A stretch of DNA of 64,000 bases from Bin5 sp965207495 (lineage in GTDB: Bacteria > Chloroflexota > Anaerolineae > Caldilineales > Caldilineaceae): the NCBI GenBank assembly GCA_965207495.1, contig OZ242287.1, forward strand, positions 2,232,001-2,296,000, read 5' to 3'. The notes below the pieces were generated by a model. The model worked only from the letters and a program-made list of their open reading frames with translations. It was not told the origin of the DNA and made no database searches. The number at the start of each line of letters is the position of its first letter. Position 1 is the first letter of the stretch. Below are positions 16,532-23,926 of the stretch, piece by piece. Position numbers and translations under genes: made by a program.

Positions 16532-17347
16532 TCAGTTGGGCACCGCGACAGGCATGCCCGGATGCGACCCGCTGACATTCTTTGCCAGATTGCCGCCATC
16601 CAGGGGGATTAACGCGCCTGTCATCCAGCCAGAGGCATCGGAGGCAAGAAATATCGCCGGCCCTTTGATGTCGCTAGGATCACCCATGCGGCCGATCGGC
16701 AAGCCCCTCAAGTAGGAAGCCCCAAGAACGGGGTCCGCCTCGATCCGTACGCGCAAGTCCTCGTTCATAATCTGGGCGCATACAATAGCGTTGACTCGCA
16801 CGCCCAGACTACTCCACTCAGTGCTCAATTCCCGGGTCATTGCCGCAACCGCGCCCATCGCCATGCTGTAGGCAATGTGGTTGCGGCCTAAGGCGCTCAA
16901 CCCGGCGATCGAAACGATGCTGAAAATGCTACCGCGCCCTTGCGACATCATCCGCTTGGCCGCTTCCTGCGTGCAGATGTAGCGGCCGACAACCAGATTC
17001 TGCATCACTTGCTGAATTTCGTCCTCAGTCAGGTCCAGCGGGTCGTTGCGGATCCCCTCGCCGGCGATGTTGCTCAGAACATCTACCCTGCCCAATTCGC
17101 TGTCGACCCTTTCGAAAGTGGACCGGATCTGATCCGGGTCCGAAATGTCGCAATTGAGTGGGAGGGCCCTTCGGCCCAACTCTTCAATCTCGTGTGCGGT
17201 CTCCTGCGCGCCGGCCTCGTTGATGTCCAGCAGCACAACATCCGCGCCGACTTCGGCAAAGGCCAACGATGTAATGCGCCCCATGCCGCTAGCCGCGCCC
17301 GATACGACGGCCACGCGGCCAGTCAGGTCAAAAAGTGGGTGAGTCAT
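16532..17347 (-). CDS. SDR-family protein lacking the catalytic lysine
   Basis: This 271-residue classical short-chain dehydrogenase fold has the cofactor motif SGAASGMG at residues 16-23, aspartate after strand 2 (LLDIN) favouring NAD, NIAG in place of NNAG, Ser146 and Tyr160. The active-site YxxxK reads Y-S-M-A-M, so Lys164 is replaced by methionine. I checked this in the bases around 16850-16870. Lysine lowers the tyrosine pKa in active SDRs, so this protein may have lost or changed activity. The ATG at 17347 follows AGGAGAGCGCAGGA. It lies 24 bases after the hydroxyacid dehydrogenase gene and 86 before E1alpha, in the same operon. Confidence 0.88.
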   Translation of the reverse strand: MTHPLFDLTGRVAVVSGAASGMGRITSLAFAEVGADVVLLDINEAGAQETAHEIEELGRRALPLNCDISDPDQIRSTFERVDSELGRVDVLSNIAGEGIRNDPLDLTEDEIQQVMQNLVVGRYICTQEAAKRMMSQGRGSIFSIVSIAGLSALGRNHIAYSMAMGAVAAMTRELSTEWSSLGVRVNAIVCAQIMNEDLRVRIEADPVLGASYLRGLPIGRMGDPSDIKGPAIFLASDASGWMTGALIPLDGGNLAKNVSGSHPGMPVAVPN

Positions 17348-17371
17348 TCCTGCGCTCTCCTTTGCTGCACT

Positions 17372-18340
17372 TCATTCGATAGGGACCTCATTGACCGGTG
17401 CACGCGGCCGTTCGCCGCGCAGAACGCGTACCACCTCTTCCGCCCCCTGCACGCGCACGTCGACCTTGGATTCCTCAGAATACCACCCGGCGTGAGGCGT
17501 GAGCAAGATGCGTTCTTCCTTCAGAAAAGGGTGGTCCGCCGCCACCGGCTCGACATTCAACACGTCCAGAGCAGCCCCAGCGATCTGGCCGCTTCTTACA
17601 GCTGCCAGCAGCGCGTCCTCATCGACCAAGGCGCCGCGCGCCGCGTTCACCAGATAGGCTGTCGGCTTCATCATCGCCAGCGTCTCGACGTTTATCAAAT
17701 GGCGCGTTTCTTCTGTCAGCGGCGAATGCAGGGAAATATAGTCAGACCTTCGTAGCACCGTCTCCAGGTCGGCGACCTCAACGCCCAGTTCCTCCATCTG
17801 CTCCTCATCCACGTATGGGTCATACGCCAGCACGCTTAGCCCCAATCCGCGACCCTTGGCTGCGGTAGCTTGGCCAATCCTGCCGCAACCGATCACTCCA
17901 AGAGTCTGGTCGCTGAACCGGTAGAGGACGCCGCCCGATTCGCTGCTCCAGATGCCCTGGCGCGTTGCCCCCAGCAAGCCGGGCAACCCTCGCGCCTGCG
18001 CCAGCACCAGCGCAATCGCGTGCGTGGAGACCTCATCAATCGAATAATCGGGTGCAAAAGTCACCCAGATTCCCCGTTCCGTGGCCGCCTCGATGTCTAT
18101 GGCATCCAGTCCCGTACCAACCCGACAGATCAACCGGCAACATTCCAAGCTCCGGATGAGATCCGCCCCAACCGGTTGAATCGTAACCATCAGCGCATCG
18201 CACTGCCGCGCCGCCTGCCTGGCCTCTTCTGTGTCCAGGTTTCCCACATGTTCAATCTCCAGACCCGCTGAACTGAGAATCTCTCGTTCGATCTCAATGT
18301 CCCCAAATCCAGGGTAAGCGATCACTACTGTTGCGTTCAT
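17372..18340 (-). CDS. D-2-hydroxyacid dehydrogenase (CtBP-like)
   Basis: This 322-residue NAD-dependent dehydrogenase interconverts a D-2-hydroxyacid and a 2-oxoacid. The dinucleotide motif is GVIGCGRIG. The catalytic triad residues are the arginine in NAARGALVDE, the glutamate in LNVEP and the histidine in TPHAGW. The start is set at ATG 18340 (MNATVVIAYPGFGD). Only a weak AGAAG precedes it, and the frame stays open for another 31 codons upstream that do not look protein-like. It is the first gene of the five-gene operon ending with E2, so its product could feed a 2-oxoacid to the E1/E2 complex. Confidence 0.88.
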   Translation of the reverse strand: MNATVVIAYPGFGDIEIEREILSSAGLEIEHVGNLDTEEARQAARQCDALMVTIQPVGADLIRSLECCRLICRVGTGLDAIDIEAATERGIWVTFAPDYSIDEVSTHAIALVLAQARGLPGLLGATRQGIWSSESGGVLYRFSDQTLGVIGCGRIGQATAAKGRGLGLSVLAYDPYVDEEQMEELGVEVADLETVLRRSDYISLHSPLTEETRHLINVETLAMMKPTAYLVNAARGALVDEDALLAAVRSGQIAGAALDVLNVEPVAADHPFLKEERILLTPHAGWYSEESKVDVRVQGAEEVVRVLRGERPRAPVNEVPIE

Positions 18341-18436
18341 ATGCTTCTCTTCTGTATCTGATCTGCAGGATAAACGTATGAAATGACGTTGAAGTTGCTG
18401 GGAGTGCGCAAAGTTGGCTCTTGCATACACCAATCG

Positions 18437-18446
18437 TGCAATTGCA
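18437..18446. promoter_or_regulatory. 10-bp palindrome upstream of the oxoacid dehydrogenase operon
   Basis: TGCAATTGCA is a perfect palindrome about 97 bases upstream of the first gene of the operon. No convincing promoter could be placed beside it. It is a possible operator half-seen, reported at low confidence because a 10-bp palindrome can occur by chance. Confidence 0.25.
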
Positions 18447-18548
18447 GTCGTGGACCTATTTCAACACGCAATTACTGCCATGATTGACCATCGAGAAATA
18501 TCATGTCCCAAGTTCCAAGACGTATATCAAAGAGAACATCCGACGGCC

Positions 18549-18893
18549 CTAGGCTGAATTTGCTCCGGGACTCATTTCTTCTCGAATCACTCGTCTCAGA
18601 AGTGATTCAATTCCCTCCCTTCGAATGCTTTCCTTTAGAGCCTCATTGACCAACGTCTGATACCCCCTGCCCCCGGCTTGCGCCTTGAAGTACGCCACGA
18701 TTTCGGCGTCCAGATAGATGTTCACCCGGACCTTGCGTCTTGGAACAACCTTTCCTCCAACTCGCAAGCTGGCTCGGGCTATCTGCTCAGCGGTTACTTC
18801 CGGTATTTCACTGAGGTCAATATCCTCGTCTTTCATTCCTTCCAGGTCAACCCAATTCGTCTGCGAATTCTCTGAGATAAAGTCTTCGCTCAT
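18549..18893 (-). CDS. brnA: BrnA-family antitoxin
   Basis: This 114-residue protein has the BrnA layout: an acidic N-terminal stretch with DEDIDLSEIPE (residues 23-33), then a ribbon-helix-helix-like DNA-binding region (KVRVNIYLDAEIVAYFK) and a C-terminal helix ending in basic residues. BrnA binds and neutralises the BrnT ribonuclease and represses the shared promoter. Its start at 18893 lies inside the end of brnT, a 47-base overlap, so translation is coupled. It is longer at the C-terminus than a minimal BrnA. Confidence 0.85.
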   Translation of the reverse strand: MSEDFISENSQTNWVDLEGMKDEDIDLSEIPEVTAEQIARASLRVGGKVVPRRKVRVNIYLDAEIVAYFKAQAGGRGYQTLVNEALKESIRREGIESLLRRVIREEMSPGANSA

Positions 18894-19131
18894 TTCTAGT
18901 TGCCTTTCTCATTGAAATGACTCGGACCGTCTCTTCTCTCTCGGTATGGGCAATTACCACGACAGTTCCCTTAACCATTCCAATCGAAACAAATCTGTCC
19001 TCGGTGTAGTCAAATCTGTCGTCCTCAAATGAAATGACTGCTCCCTCAAGGGCCTCTTTCGCGTCTACAAAGTCAAGCCTGTGCTTACGAAGATTGGACA
19101 ATCTCTTCGCATCAGTCCATTCTACCTTCAT
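18847..19131 (-). CDS. brnT: BrnT-family ribonuclease toxin
   Basis: This 94-residue protein matches the BrnT family: EWTDAKRLSNLRKHRLDF at the N-terminus, a central strand-rich region with RFVSIGMVKGTVVVIAHTER, and RVISMRKATRNERRLY at the C-terminus. BrnT is a RelE-fold mRNA-cleaving toxin that slows growth under stress. The ATG at 19131 has no ribosome binding site and lies only about 10 bases after the predicted -10 box, so the mRNA may be nearly leaderless. brnT comes first and brnA second, as is usual for this system. Confidence 0.88.
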   Translation of the reverse strand: MKVEWTDAKRLSNLRKHRLDFVDAKEALEGAVISFEDDRFDYTEDRFVSIGMVKGTVVVIAHTEREETVRVISMRKATRNERRLYLREFADELG

Positions 19132-19140
19132 CAGTTGACT

Positions 19141-19169
19141 ATTATTGTGTACAATTATACATATTGCAA
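19141..19169 (-). promoter_or_regulatory. brnTA promoter with embedded operator
   Basis: On the minus strand TTGCAA (19164-19169) is followed after 17 bases by AATAAT (19141-19146). The spacer is almost filled by the near-palindrome TGTATAATTGTACA (19148-19161), one mismatched pair. A BrnA-containing complex bound there would block RNA polymerase, fitting autoregulation. The gap 19170-19417 shows nothing else I recognise. Confidence 0.55.
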
Positions 19170-19417
19170 GACGAAAGCGTTTACTAACGGTCTCTCAATT
19201 TCACCAATGCGAAAAAATCTAGTTTATAGTGAAGCCGCGCTTCCTTTGCCCACAGAGAAAGCAATTCGAAGGCAAAGTAGGCGCTAGAGGTATCAACATG
19301 CTGTCGAAGGCATTTCGCTTTCTCCGCCGGCATTTCACAAGAGTGGATAACTGGACTCTAAGTGCACTCGGCAATCTGGAACTGTGAGGCTGCAGTCTTT
19401 CTCGAAAGGAATTCCCC

Positions 19418-20632
19418 CTATCCCGTCGATACATCCTTAAGACTGGACGCATCGCTGACCTCTACGTGAACATCACCACGCGCCAGCACCTCAGGGCGCA
19501 GAGCCGTTCCAAGCCCGGGCCGGTCAGGGAACTCAATGTGGCCTTCCCGAATCGCCAGCCGCTCAGTCATCACCTCGTTGTACCAGCCCTCCGTGTAGGC
19601 CCGCACCGTCTCCATGATCATGGCATTCGGCGCGTGCGCCGCCAGGTGGGCGGCCGACCATAGCGCCACCGGCCCAATCGTGTCATGCGTGGTAAAGGGC
19701 AAGTAGTATGTATCCGCCAGAGAGACGATCTTGCGCGTCTCAGTCAGGCCCCCGGTCCACGCCATATCCGGCATCACAATGTGGGCCGCGTTCTTCTCAA
19801 CAACCTGCCGGAAGCCGAACCGGGTGAAAAGGCGCTCGCTCACGCATATGGGTACCTTTGTCGCCGCCGCCAATCGGGCATAGGAATCGACATTGTCGGG
19901 CGGGATGATCTCTTCCAGCCACATTATGTCGTAGGGTTCCAGCGCCCGGCCTATGTCTATCGCAATCGGCAGGTTCCAGCGCGCGTGTCCTTCGATCGCG
20001 ATCTGCATCTTATCACCAACCGCCTCCCGAATCTGCTGGACCGGCTCGAGCCCGCGTTTGAGATCATCAGGATCCAGATAGTGGCCCACAGGTCCCACCG
20101 CGCCGACACCGGCCCGCTGTCCAACAGGCCCGCCCAACGAAACACCGAACTGGTCCCAGGGCCAGATCTTCATCGCCCGGATCCCAGACGCCAGTAGTTC
20201 CTGCGCTAGATCACCGGCCCGCCCCTCCATCCAGGCGTGGTAATCCATGTGAGCACCGTGGCTTACACAAGTGTTGTAAATTGGGATGCGATCTCGGTTC
20301 CGCCCGCCCAGCAGGTTGTAAATCGGCTGGCCAGTGTACTGCCCAAGCAAGTCCCATAGAGCCACGTCAACCGACGATATGGCGCGCGACTCAGCGCCAG
20401 CGAATCCGAAAAAATTCACCGTTGCGAACATGTTGTTCCAATGGTTTTCGATGTCGAAAACGGAGCGCCCTATGAGCAGGTTGGCGAAAACATCGTGGAT
20501 CACTGCGGCCACCGCGCGCGGCACGTAATATGTTTCCCCCAGCCCAATCAGACCCTCATCTGTATGGATGCGCAACCAGAGCGTATTGAACTGCTCTTCA
20601 AACCAGACCGTCTCGAGCTTCTGAATCTTCAC
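19418..20632 (-). CDS. mandelate racemase/muconate lactonizing enzyme-family protein
   Basis: This 404-residue enolase-superfamily enzyme has a capping domain at about 1-125 and a barrel with metal ligands in IAIEGHARWN, MWLEEIIPPDN and CVSERL. MKIWPWD supplies the lysine of barrel strand 2, and the TTHDTIGP region has a histidine on strand 7. These features point to an acid-sugar dehydratase such as a galactonate- or gluconate-type enzyme. The specific substrate is not resolved. The start is GTG at 20632 with AGGAG 6 bases upstream. It is a single gene, divergent from the D-2-hydroxyacid dehydrogenase gene at 21244 across about 610 bases. Confidence 0.85.
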   Translation of the reverse strand: MKIQKLETVWFEEQFNTLWLRIHTDEGLIGLGETYYVPRAVAAVIHDVFANLLIGRSVFDIENHWNNMFATVNFFGFAGAESRAISSVDVALWDLLGQYTGQPIYNLLGGRNRDRIPIYNTCVSHGAHMDYHAWMEGRAGDLAQELLASGIRAMKIWPWDQFGVSLGGPVGQRAGVGAVGPVGHYLDPDDLKRGLEPVQQIREAVGDKMQIAIEGHARWNLPIAIDIGRALEPYDIMWLEEIIPPDNVDSYARLAAATKVPICVSERLFTRFGFRQVVEKNAAHIVMPDMAWTGGLTETRKIVSLADTYYLPFTTHDTIGPVALWSAAHLAAHAPNAMIMETVRAYTEGWYNEVMTERLAIREGHIEFPDRPGLGTALRPEVLARGDVHVEVSDASSLKDVSTG

Positions 20633-21066
20633 TCCCCGCTCCTATCGCATCAACCAGCCGAGGCTATGTTGCACATGAATGTGGACTTCTCGGACGAAAG
20701 GCACCGTTTTACTCGGCCTTGACACCGTCTCAGACCTTGCCCCTTTATGGCGAAAAACATCCGTCAACTGTTTCATGCCATAGTCAGCATGCAAGGTGTC
20801 GTCAGCCCCTCCTTGCAACACTGGCGTCGCACACGACCGCAGAATCCGTCGCAGCTTATATTGGAAAGTCAATGCGGCCAAAGCGGCAATGAAGAATTAG
20901 GGCCTCCCAAGGAAATGGTTCGACAGTTTACTGGGCGGCGAGACTTCGCAGCAGAAACTGTATGAAGGCCGGGCTTGACCAATGTCAGCCACCGAAGTTT
21001 GGTTAGTTCAGGTCGGGAATCCGCAACCAATTCCTATGGCAGATGCTGTATACTGGCTGGATGCGA
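20633..21066. other. gene-free divergent intergenic region
   Basis: No coding region is convincing here. Short frames on both strands (for example 20642-20881 minus and 20747-20965 plus) overlap each other and show no recognisable motif. The region lies between divergent genes and should hold the control region for the minus-strand enolase-superfamily gene, but I could not place a promoter for it. Confidence 0.4.
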
Positions 21067-21096
21067 TTGACAGTTGAAAACCGGAGAAAGTATACT
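21067..21096 (+). promoter_or_regulatory. sigma70-like promoter
   Basis: TTGACA (21067-21072) and TATACT (21091-21096) are separated by 18 bases. The start would lie near 21103, giving a leader of about 140 bases before the dehydrogenase gene at 21244. Confidence 0.65.
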
Positions 21097-21243
21097 CCTA
21101 GACGGCGAAATCATACTATAGCCCCGGACTGCGAGCAAACAGTTTCAAAACGGCAGTAAGGGTAGGGAATATCTGCCGAGCAGGGCATCGCAGCCGGCTC
21201 TCTTAGAGCGCTCCGGGCCAATGAAATCAGAGAAGGTCACACC

Positions 21244-22299
21244 ATGTCCGACTGGAGTCATTTGGAAAATTTCCGCGCAGTACGATTGAACGCCGTTCTA
21301 TCGCCAATGTCTCAGTACGAAAGGGATCGCTTTCGCGAGCACCACCTCCACCCCTTCGAGGTGGAGGCCAATACGCCCGCCACGATCGTTCCACGCGTTG
21401 CCGACTACGACGCCATCTTTGTCGTCTCTACCGCGCTGCCGGAAGGCGTAATCGAGAGCCTCAGCCGCTGCCGCGTGATCTCCCGCCTCGGCACCGGGAC
21501 AGACAAGATCGATGTCGACGCCGCCACCCGCAAGGGCATCCTCGTCACCAATGTCCCCACCTTTTGCGTCGAAGAACAGGCCGACCACACAATGGCGCTA
21601 CTTCTGGCGTTGCTTCGCAAGCTGCCACAGATGGCTCAGGCAATGACAGCGGGCGCATGGAATACAGCTCGGAGCCAGGCTTCTACCAATCAGCGTCTCG
21701 CCGGCAGCGTTCTCGGCCTGATCGGCTTCGGCAACTCTGCCCGTGCCGTTGCACAAAGAGCACAGGGTTTCGGAATGCGTGTCTTGGCAACTCGCCGCAA
21801 TATGGACGCGCCCCGAGATGCCGCAGGGGAACTAGGTGTTGAAATGCTGGGCCTCGAAGACCTTCTTGAACAGTCGGATTACGTGTCCCTGCACCTGCCC
21901 CTCACCGATGAGACATACCATCTCCTTGATCGTGAACTTCTGATCAAAATGAAGCCGGGAGCCTACCTCGTCAACACGTCGCGCGGCGCGATCGTGGATG
22001 AGACTGCGCTCGTGGATCTGTTGCAGGAAGGGAGGCTGGCCGGGGCGGGAATCGACACATTTGAAGGCATCGACGTCTTCGTCGAAGAACAGAGACCACC
22101 GGAGCATCCCCTCCTGTCGCTCGACAATGTGATTCTCACGCCCCATGTCGGCGCCATCTCAGTCCAGGCCATGCAAGACGTAACCGATGGCGGCATAGCC
22201 AACGCAGCGGCTGTGCTCAGCGGATACTGGCCGCCGGCCGAAAACCTCGTCAATCCAGACGTCCTGCCCAGATTTCCCCTGGCTGAAAGTGAAGTGTAA
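21244..22299 (+). CDS. D-2-hydroxyacid dehydrogenase family protein
   Basis: This 351-residue NAD-dependent dehydrogenase of the D-isomer 2-hydroxyacid/CtBP type has the catalytic arginine in NTSRGAIVDE and histidine in TPHVGAIS. The glutamate region is DTFEGIDVFVEEQRPPEHP, with several extra residues compared with the usual DVFEQEP. The dinucleotide motif reads GLIGFGNSARA, with alanine in the third glycine position, which changes the tight turn under the pyrophosphate. The ATG at 21244 follows GAGAAGG. It stands alone with its own promoter. The substrate is unknown. Confidence 0.85.
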   Translation: MSDWSHLENFRAVRLNAVLSPMSQYERDRFREHHLHPFEVEANTPATIVPRVADYDAIFVVSTALPEGVIESLSRCRVISRLGTGTDKIDVDAATRKGILVTNVPTFCVEEQADHTMALLLALLRKLPQMAQAMTAGAWNTARSQASTNQRLAGSVLGLIGFGNSARAVAQRAQGFGMRVLATRRNMDAPRDAAGELGVEMLGLEDLLEQSDYVSLHLPLTDETYHLLDRELLIKMKPGAYLVNTSRGAIVDETALVDLLQEGRLAGAGIDTFEGIDVFVEEQRPPEHPLLSLDNVILTPHVGAISVQAMQDVTDGGIANAAAVLSGYWPPAENLVNPDVLPRFPLAESEV

Positions 22300-22576
22300 G
22301 TTAACCTGCTCGCGGATTTCGGCCCAACCAAAGCCTCTGAGCCATGAAGCCTGCCCCCGCTTCGCCGTACCGGCTTCGTTCTGCAAAAAAAGTTCTGAAT
22401 CTGCCTCTGAATCGTTCCCAAACGATCGCAAAAAATGCTATTGTTCAACAGACAATAAAAAGATTTGCACTGGCTACAAGACCTGTTGTATGGTGCTCTT
22501 GAATCGTATGCCGCTGCGCACTAAGACGCAACCGATTCACATTCTGGTTTACTTAGCTTGATGGAGGAGTCAATCC

Positions 22577-22852
22577 ATGACCCACGTGATATTTGATCTG
22601 TGCATTCGGGACGGTGCCTGCGTAGAGGTTTGCCCCGTGGAATGCATTATCCCAGGCATGCCCGAAGAGGAATGGCCCTGGTACTATATCGATCCGGAAA
22701 TCTGCATCGACTGCGGCGCGTGTGTTCCGGAATGCCCGACAGATGCTATTCTTCCTGAAGAAGATCTGCCGGAAGAATACGCCTACACCACCGAATTGAA
22801 CGCCATGTACTTCGAGGAAGGACCAGGATACGACGCTCTCGACATGGTCTGA
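22577..22852 (+). CDS. small acidic dicluster ferredoxin
   Basis: This 91-residue cytoplasmic electron carrier has a C-terminal cluster motif of normal 4Fe-4S spacing (CIDCGACVPECP, residues 39-50). The N-terminal motif is CIRDGACVEVCP (residues 9-20). Its first two cysteines are 6 apart instead of 8 as in Thermus-type 7-iron ferredoxins, so the first cluster loop is two residues shorter. The type of the first cluster (3Fe or 4Fe) is not settled by reading. The ATG at 22577 follows GGAGGAG at 7 bases. The gene is monocistronic, with a strong terminator at 22984-23009. The partner enzyme is not evident. Confidence 0.9.
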   Translation: MTHVIFDLCIRDGACVEVCPVECIIPGMPEEEWPWYYIDPEICIDCGACVPECPTDAILPEEDLPEEYAYTTELNAMYFEEGPGYDALDMV

Positions 22853-22983
22853 CCTCCATCGACTTCTTCGCACGGGCCAGCTCTCCTAACGCCCTTCGCG
22901 TCAATGCCGGTGAAGTCCACGTCCGAACTGCGAAATCGGCAGGACGTCTCCATTCAGGGCCGGTCCGTTCTATCTGAAACGTT

Positions 22984-23009
22984 GCCCCTGCGCCCGCAGG
23001 GGCTTTTTT
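22984..23009 (+). terminator. strong intrinsic terminator
   Basis: GCCCCTGC (22984-22991) and GCAGGGGC (22996-23003) form an 8-bp perfect stem with loop GCCC, followed directly by six T (23004-23009). It ends the ferredoxin transcript. Confidence 0.9.
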
Positions 23010-23046
23010 GTTCGCCGACTCGTCCGTCGTCTCAGGAGAAAACCAA

Positions 23047-23838
23047 ATGACCGATTCCCGCGAAGTGAACCCTCCCGACTGGTCGGAAGTGGAGCGCGTC
23101 CTGATCATCATGGCGCACCCGGATGACCCCGACTTCTCTTGCGCCGGTTCCGCCATCCAGATGGCCCGTCAGGGCATCGAAGTCACCTACATGATTCTGA
23201 CCAACGGTGACAAAGGCAACCACAACCCGCTCGTCACCCGTCACCAGCTGATCCTGATGCGGAAAGAGGAGCAGCGCAAGGCGGCCGCCCTCTGCGGTGT
23301 CAAGGACGTCCTGTTTATGGACGAAGAGGACGGCTTCCTGCGCCCAACCCCCGAAATCCGTAAGCGTGTATGTCGCGAAATCCGCCGTATTCGACCGCAG
23401 ATAGTCATCTGCAACAGTCCCGACCGCTATATCTCTGGGCGCGGTTACATCAACCATCCCGATCACCGCAACGCCGGCCTCATCGCCCTCGAGGCCATCT
23501 TCCCGGCGGCCGATAACCCCATGTTCTATCCCGACCTGACCAACGAGGGCTATCCTCCCCACAATATCAGCCAGCTCTACATCAGCCATGCCGAAGAGGC
23601 CGATGTTGAAGTGGACATTTCAGATGACCTTGAACTGAAGATCAAGGCCATACTCTGCCATGAAAGCCAGTTCGACGACCTGGAGGCCACCGAAAAACGC
23701 ATGCGCGAGTGGGGAGGCGAGGAGCAGGAGGATGGCAGTAAACGCCACTTCGAGCGCTTCCAGCAACTGGACTTCCGCAGCCGGCCGCGTAGAGGCCCCA
23801 GAGGGGACAGCAAGACCTCCCAAGAATCAAAATCCTGA
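23047..23838 (+). CDS. PIG-L/LmbE-family deacetylase
   Basis: This 263-residue zinc-dependent N-acetylglucosaminyl-type deacetylase fold has the metal and catalytic motif MAHPDDPDFSCAG near residues 19-31 (family AHPDDxE, here with D for E). ILTNGDKG follows strand 2, and NHPDHRNAG supplies the distal histidines. The family removes acetyl groups from amino sugars or their conjugates, such as mycothiol or lincomycin precursors. The substrate here is unknown. The start is ATG 23047 with AGGAG 8 bases upstream. The frame runs further left, but that part overlaps the upstream terminator. It is convergent with a sugar-binding-protein gene across a bidirectional terminator. Confidence 0.88.
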   Translation: MTDSREVNPPDWSEVERVLIIMAHPDDPDFSCAGSAIQMARQGIEVTYMILTNGDKGNHNPLVTRHQLILMRKEEQRKAAALCGVKDVLFMDEEDGFLRPTPEIRKRVCREIRRIRPQIVICNSPDRYISGRGYINHPDHRNAGLIALEAIFPAADNPMFYPDLTNEGYPPHNISQLYISHAEEADVEVDISDDLELKIKAILCHESQFDDLEATEKRMREWGGEEQEDGSKRHFERFQQLDFRSRPRRGPRGDSKTSQESKS

Positions 23839-23844
23839 AACAAA

Positions 23845-23873
23845 AAGAGTGGAGGGGTTGCCCCTCCACTCTT
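23845..23873. terminator. bidirectional terminator
   Basis: A 13-bp perfect stem (AAGAGTGGAGGGG at 23845-23857 with CCCCTCCACTCTT at 23861-23873) has a 3-base loop. An A-run on its left supplies a T-run for minus-strand transcripts, so it can end both the PIG-L gene and the convergent importer 3 operon. Confidence 0.8.
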
Positions 23874-23926
23874 CCTGACATTTAGTTCTGTCTGCTCGAT
23901 GCTGCTAAAGCATCGGAGACTATCTC

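Noticed and set aside
20642..20965. Overlapping short frames on both strands that looked faintly like a transposase fragment
   Set aside because: No catalytic residues, no inverted repeats, no ribosome binding site, and the two frames overlap each other.
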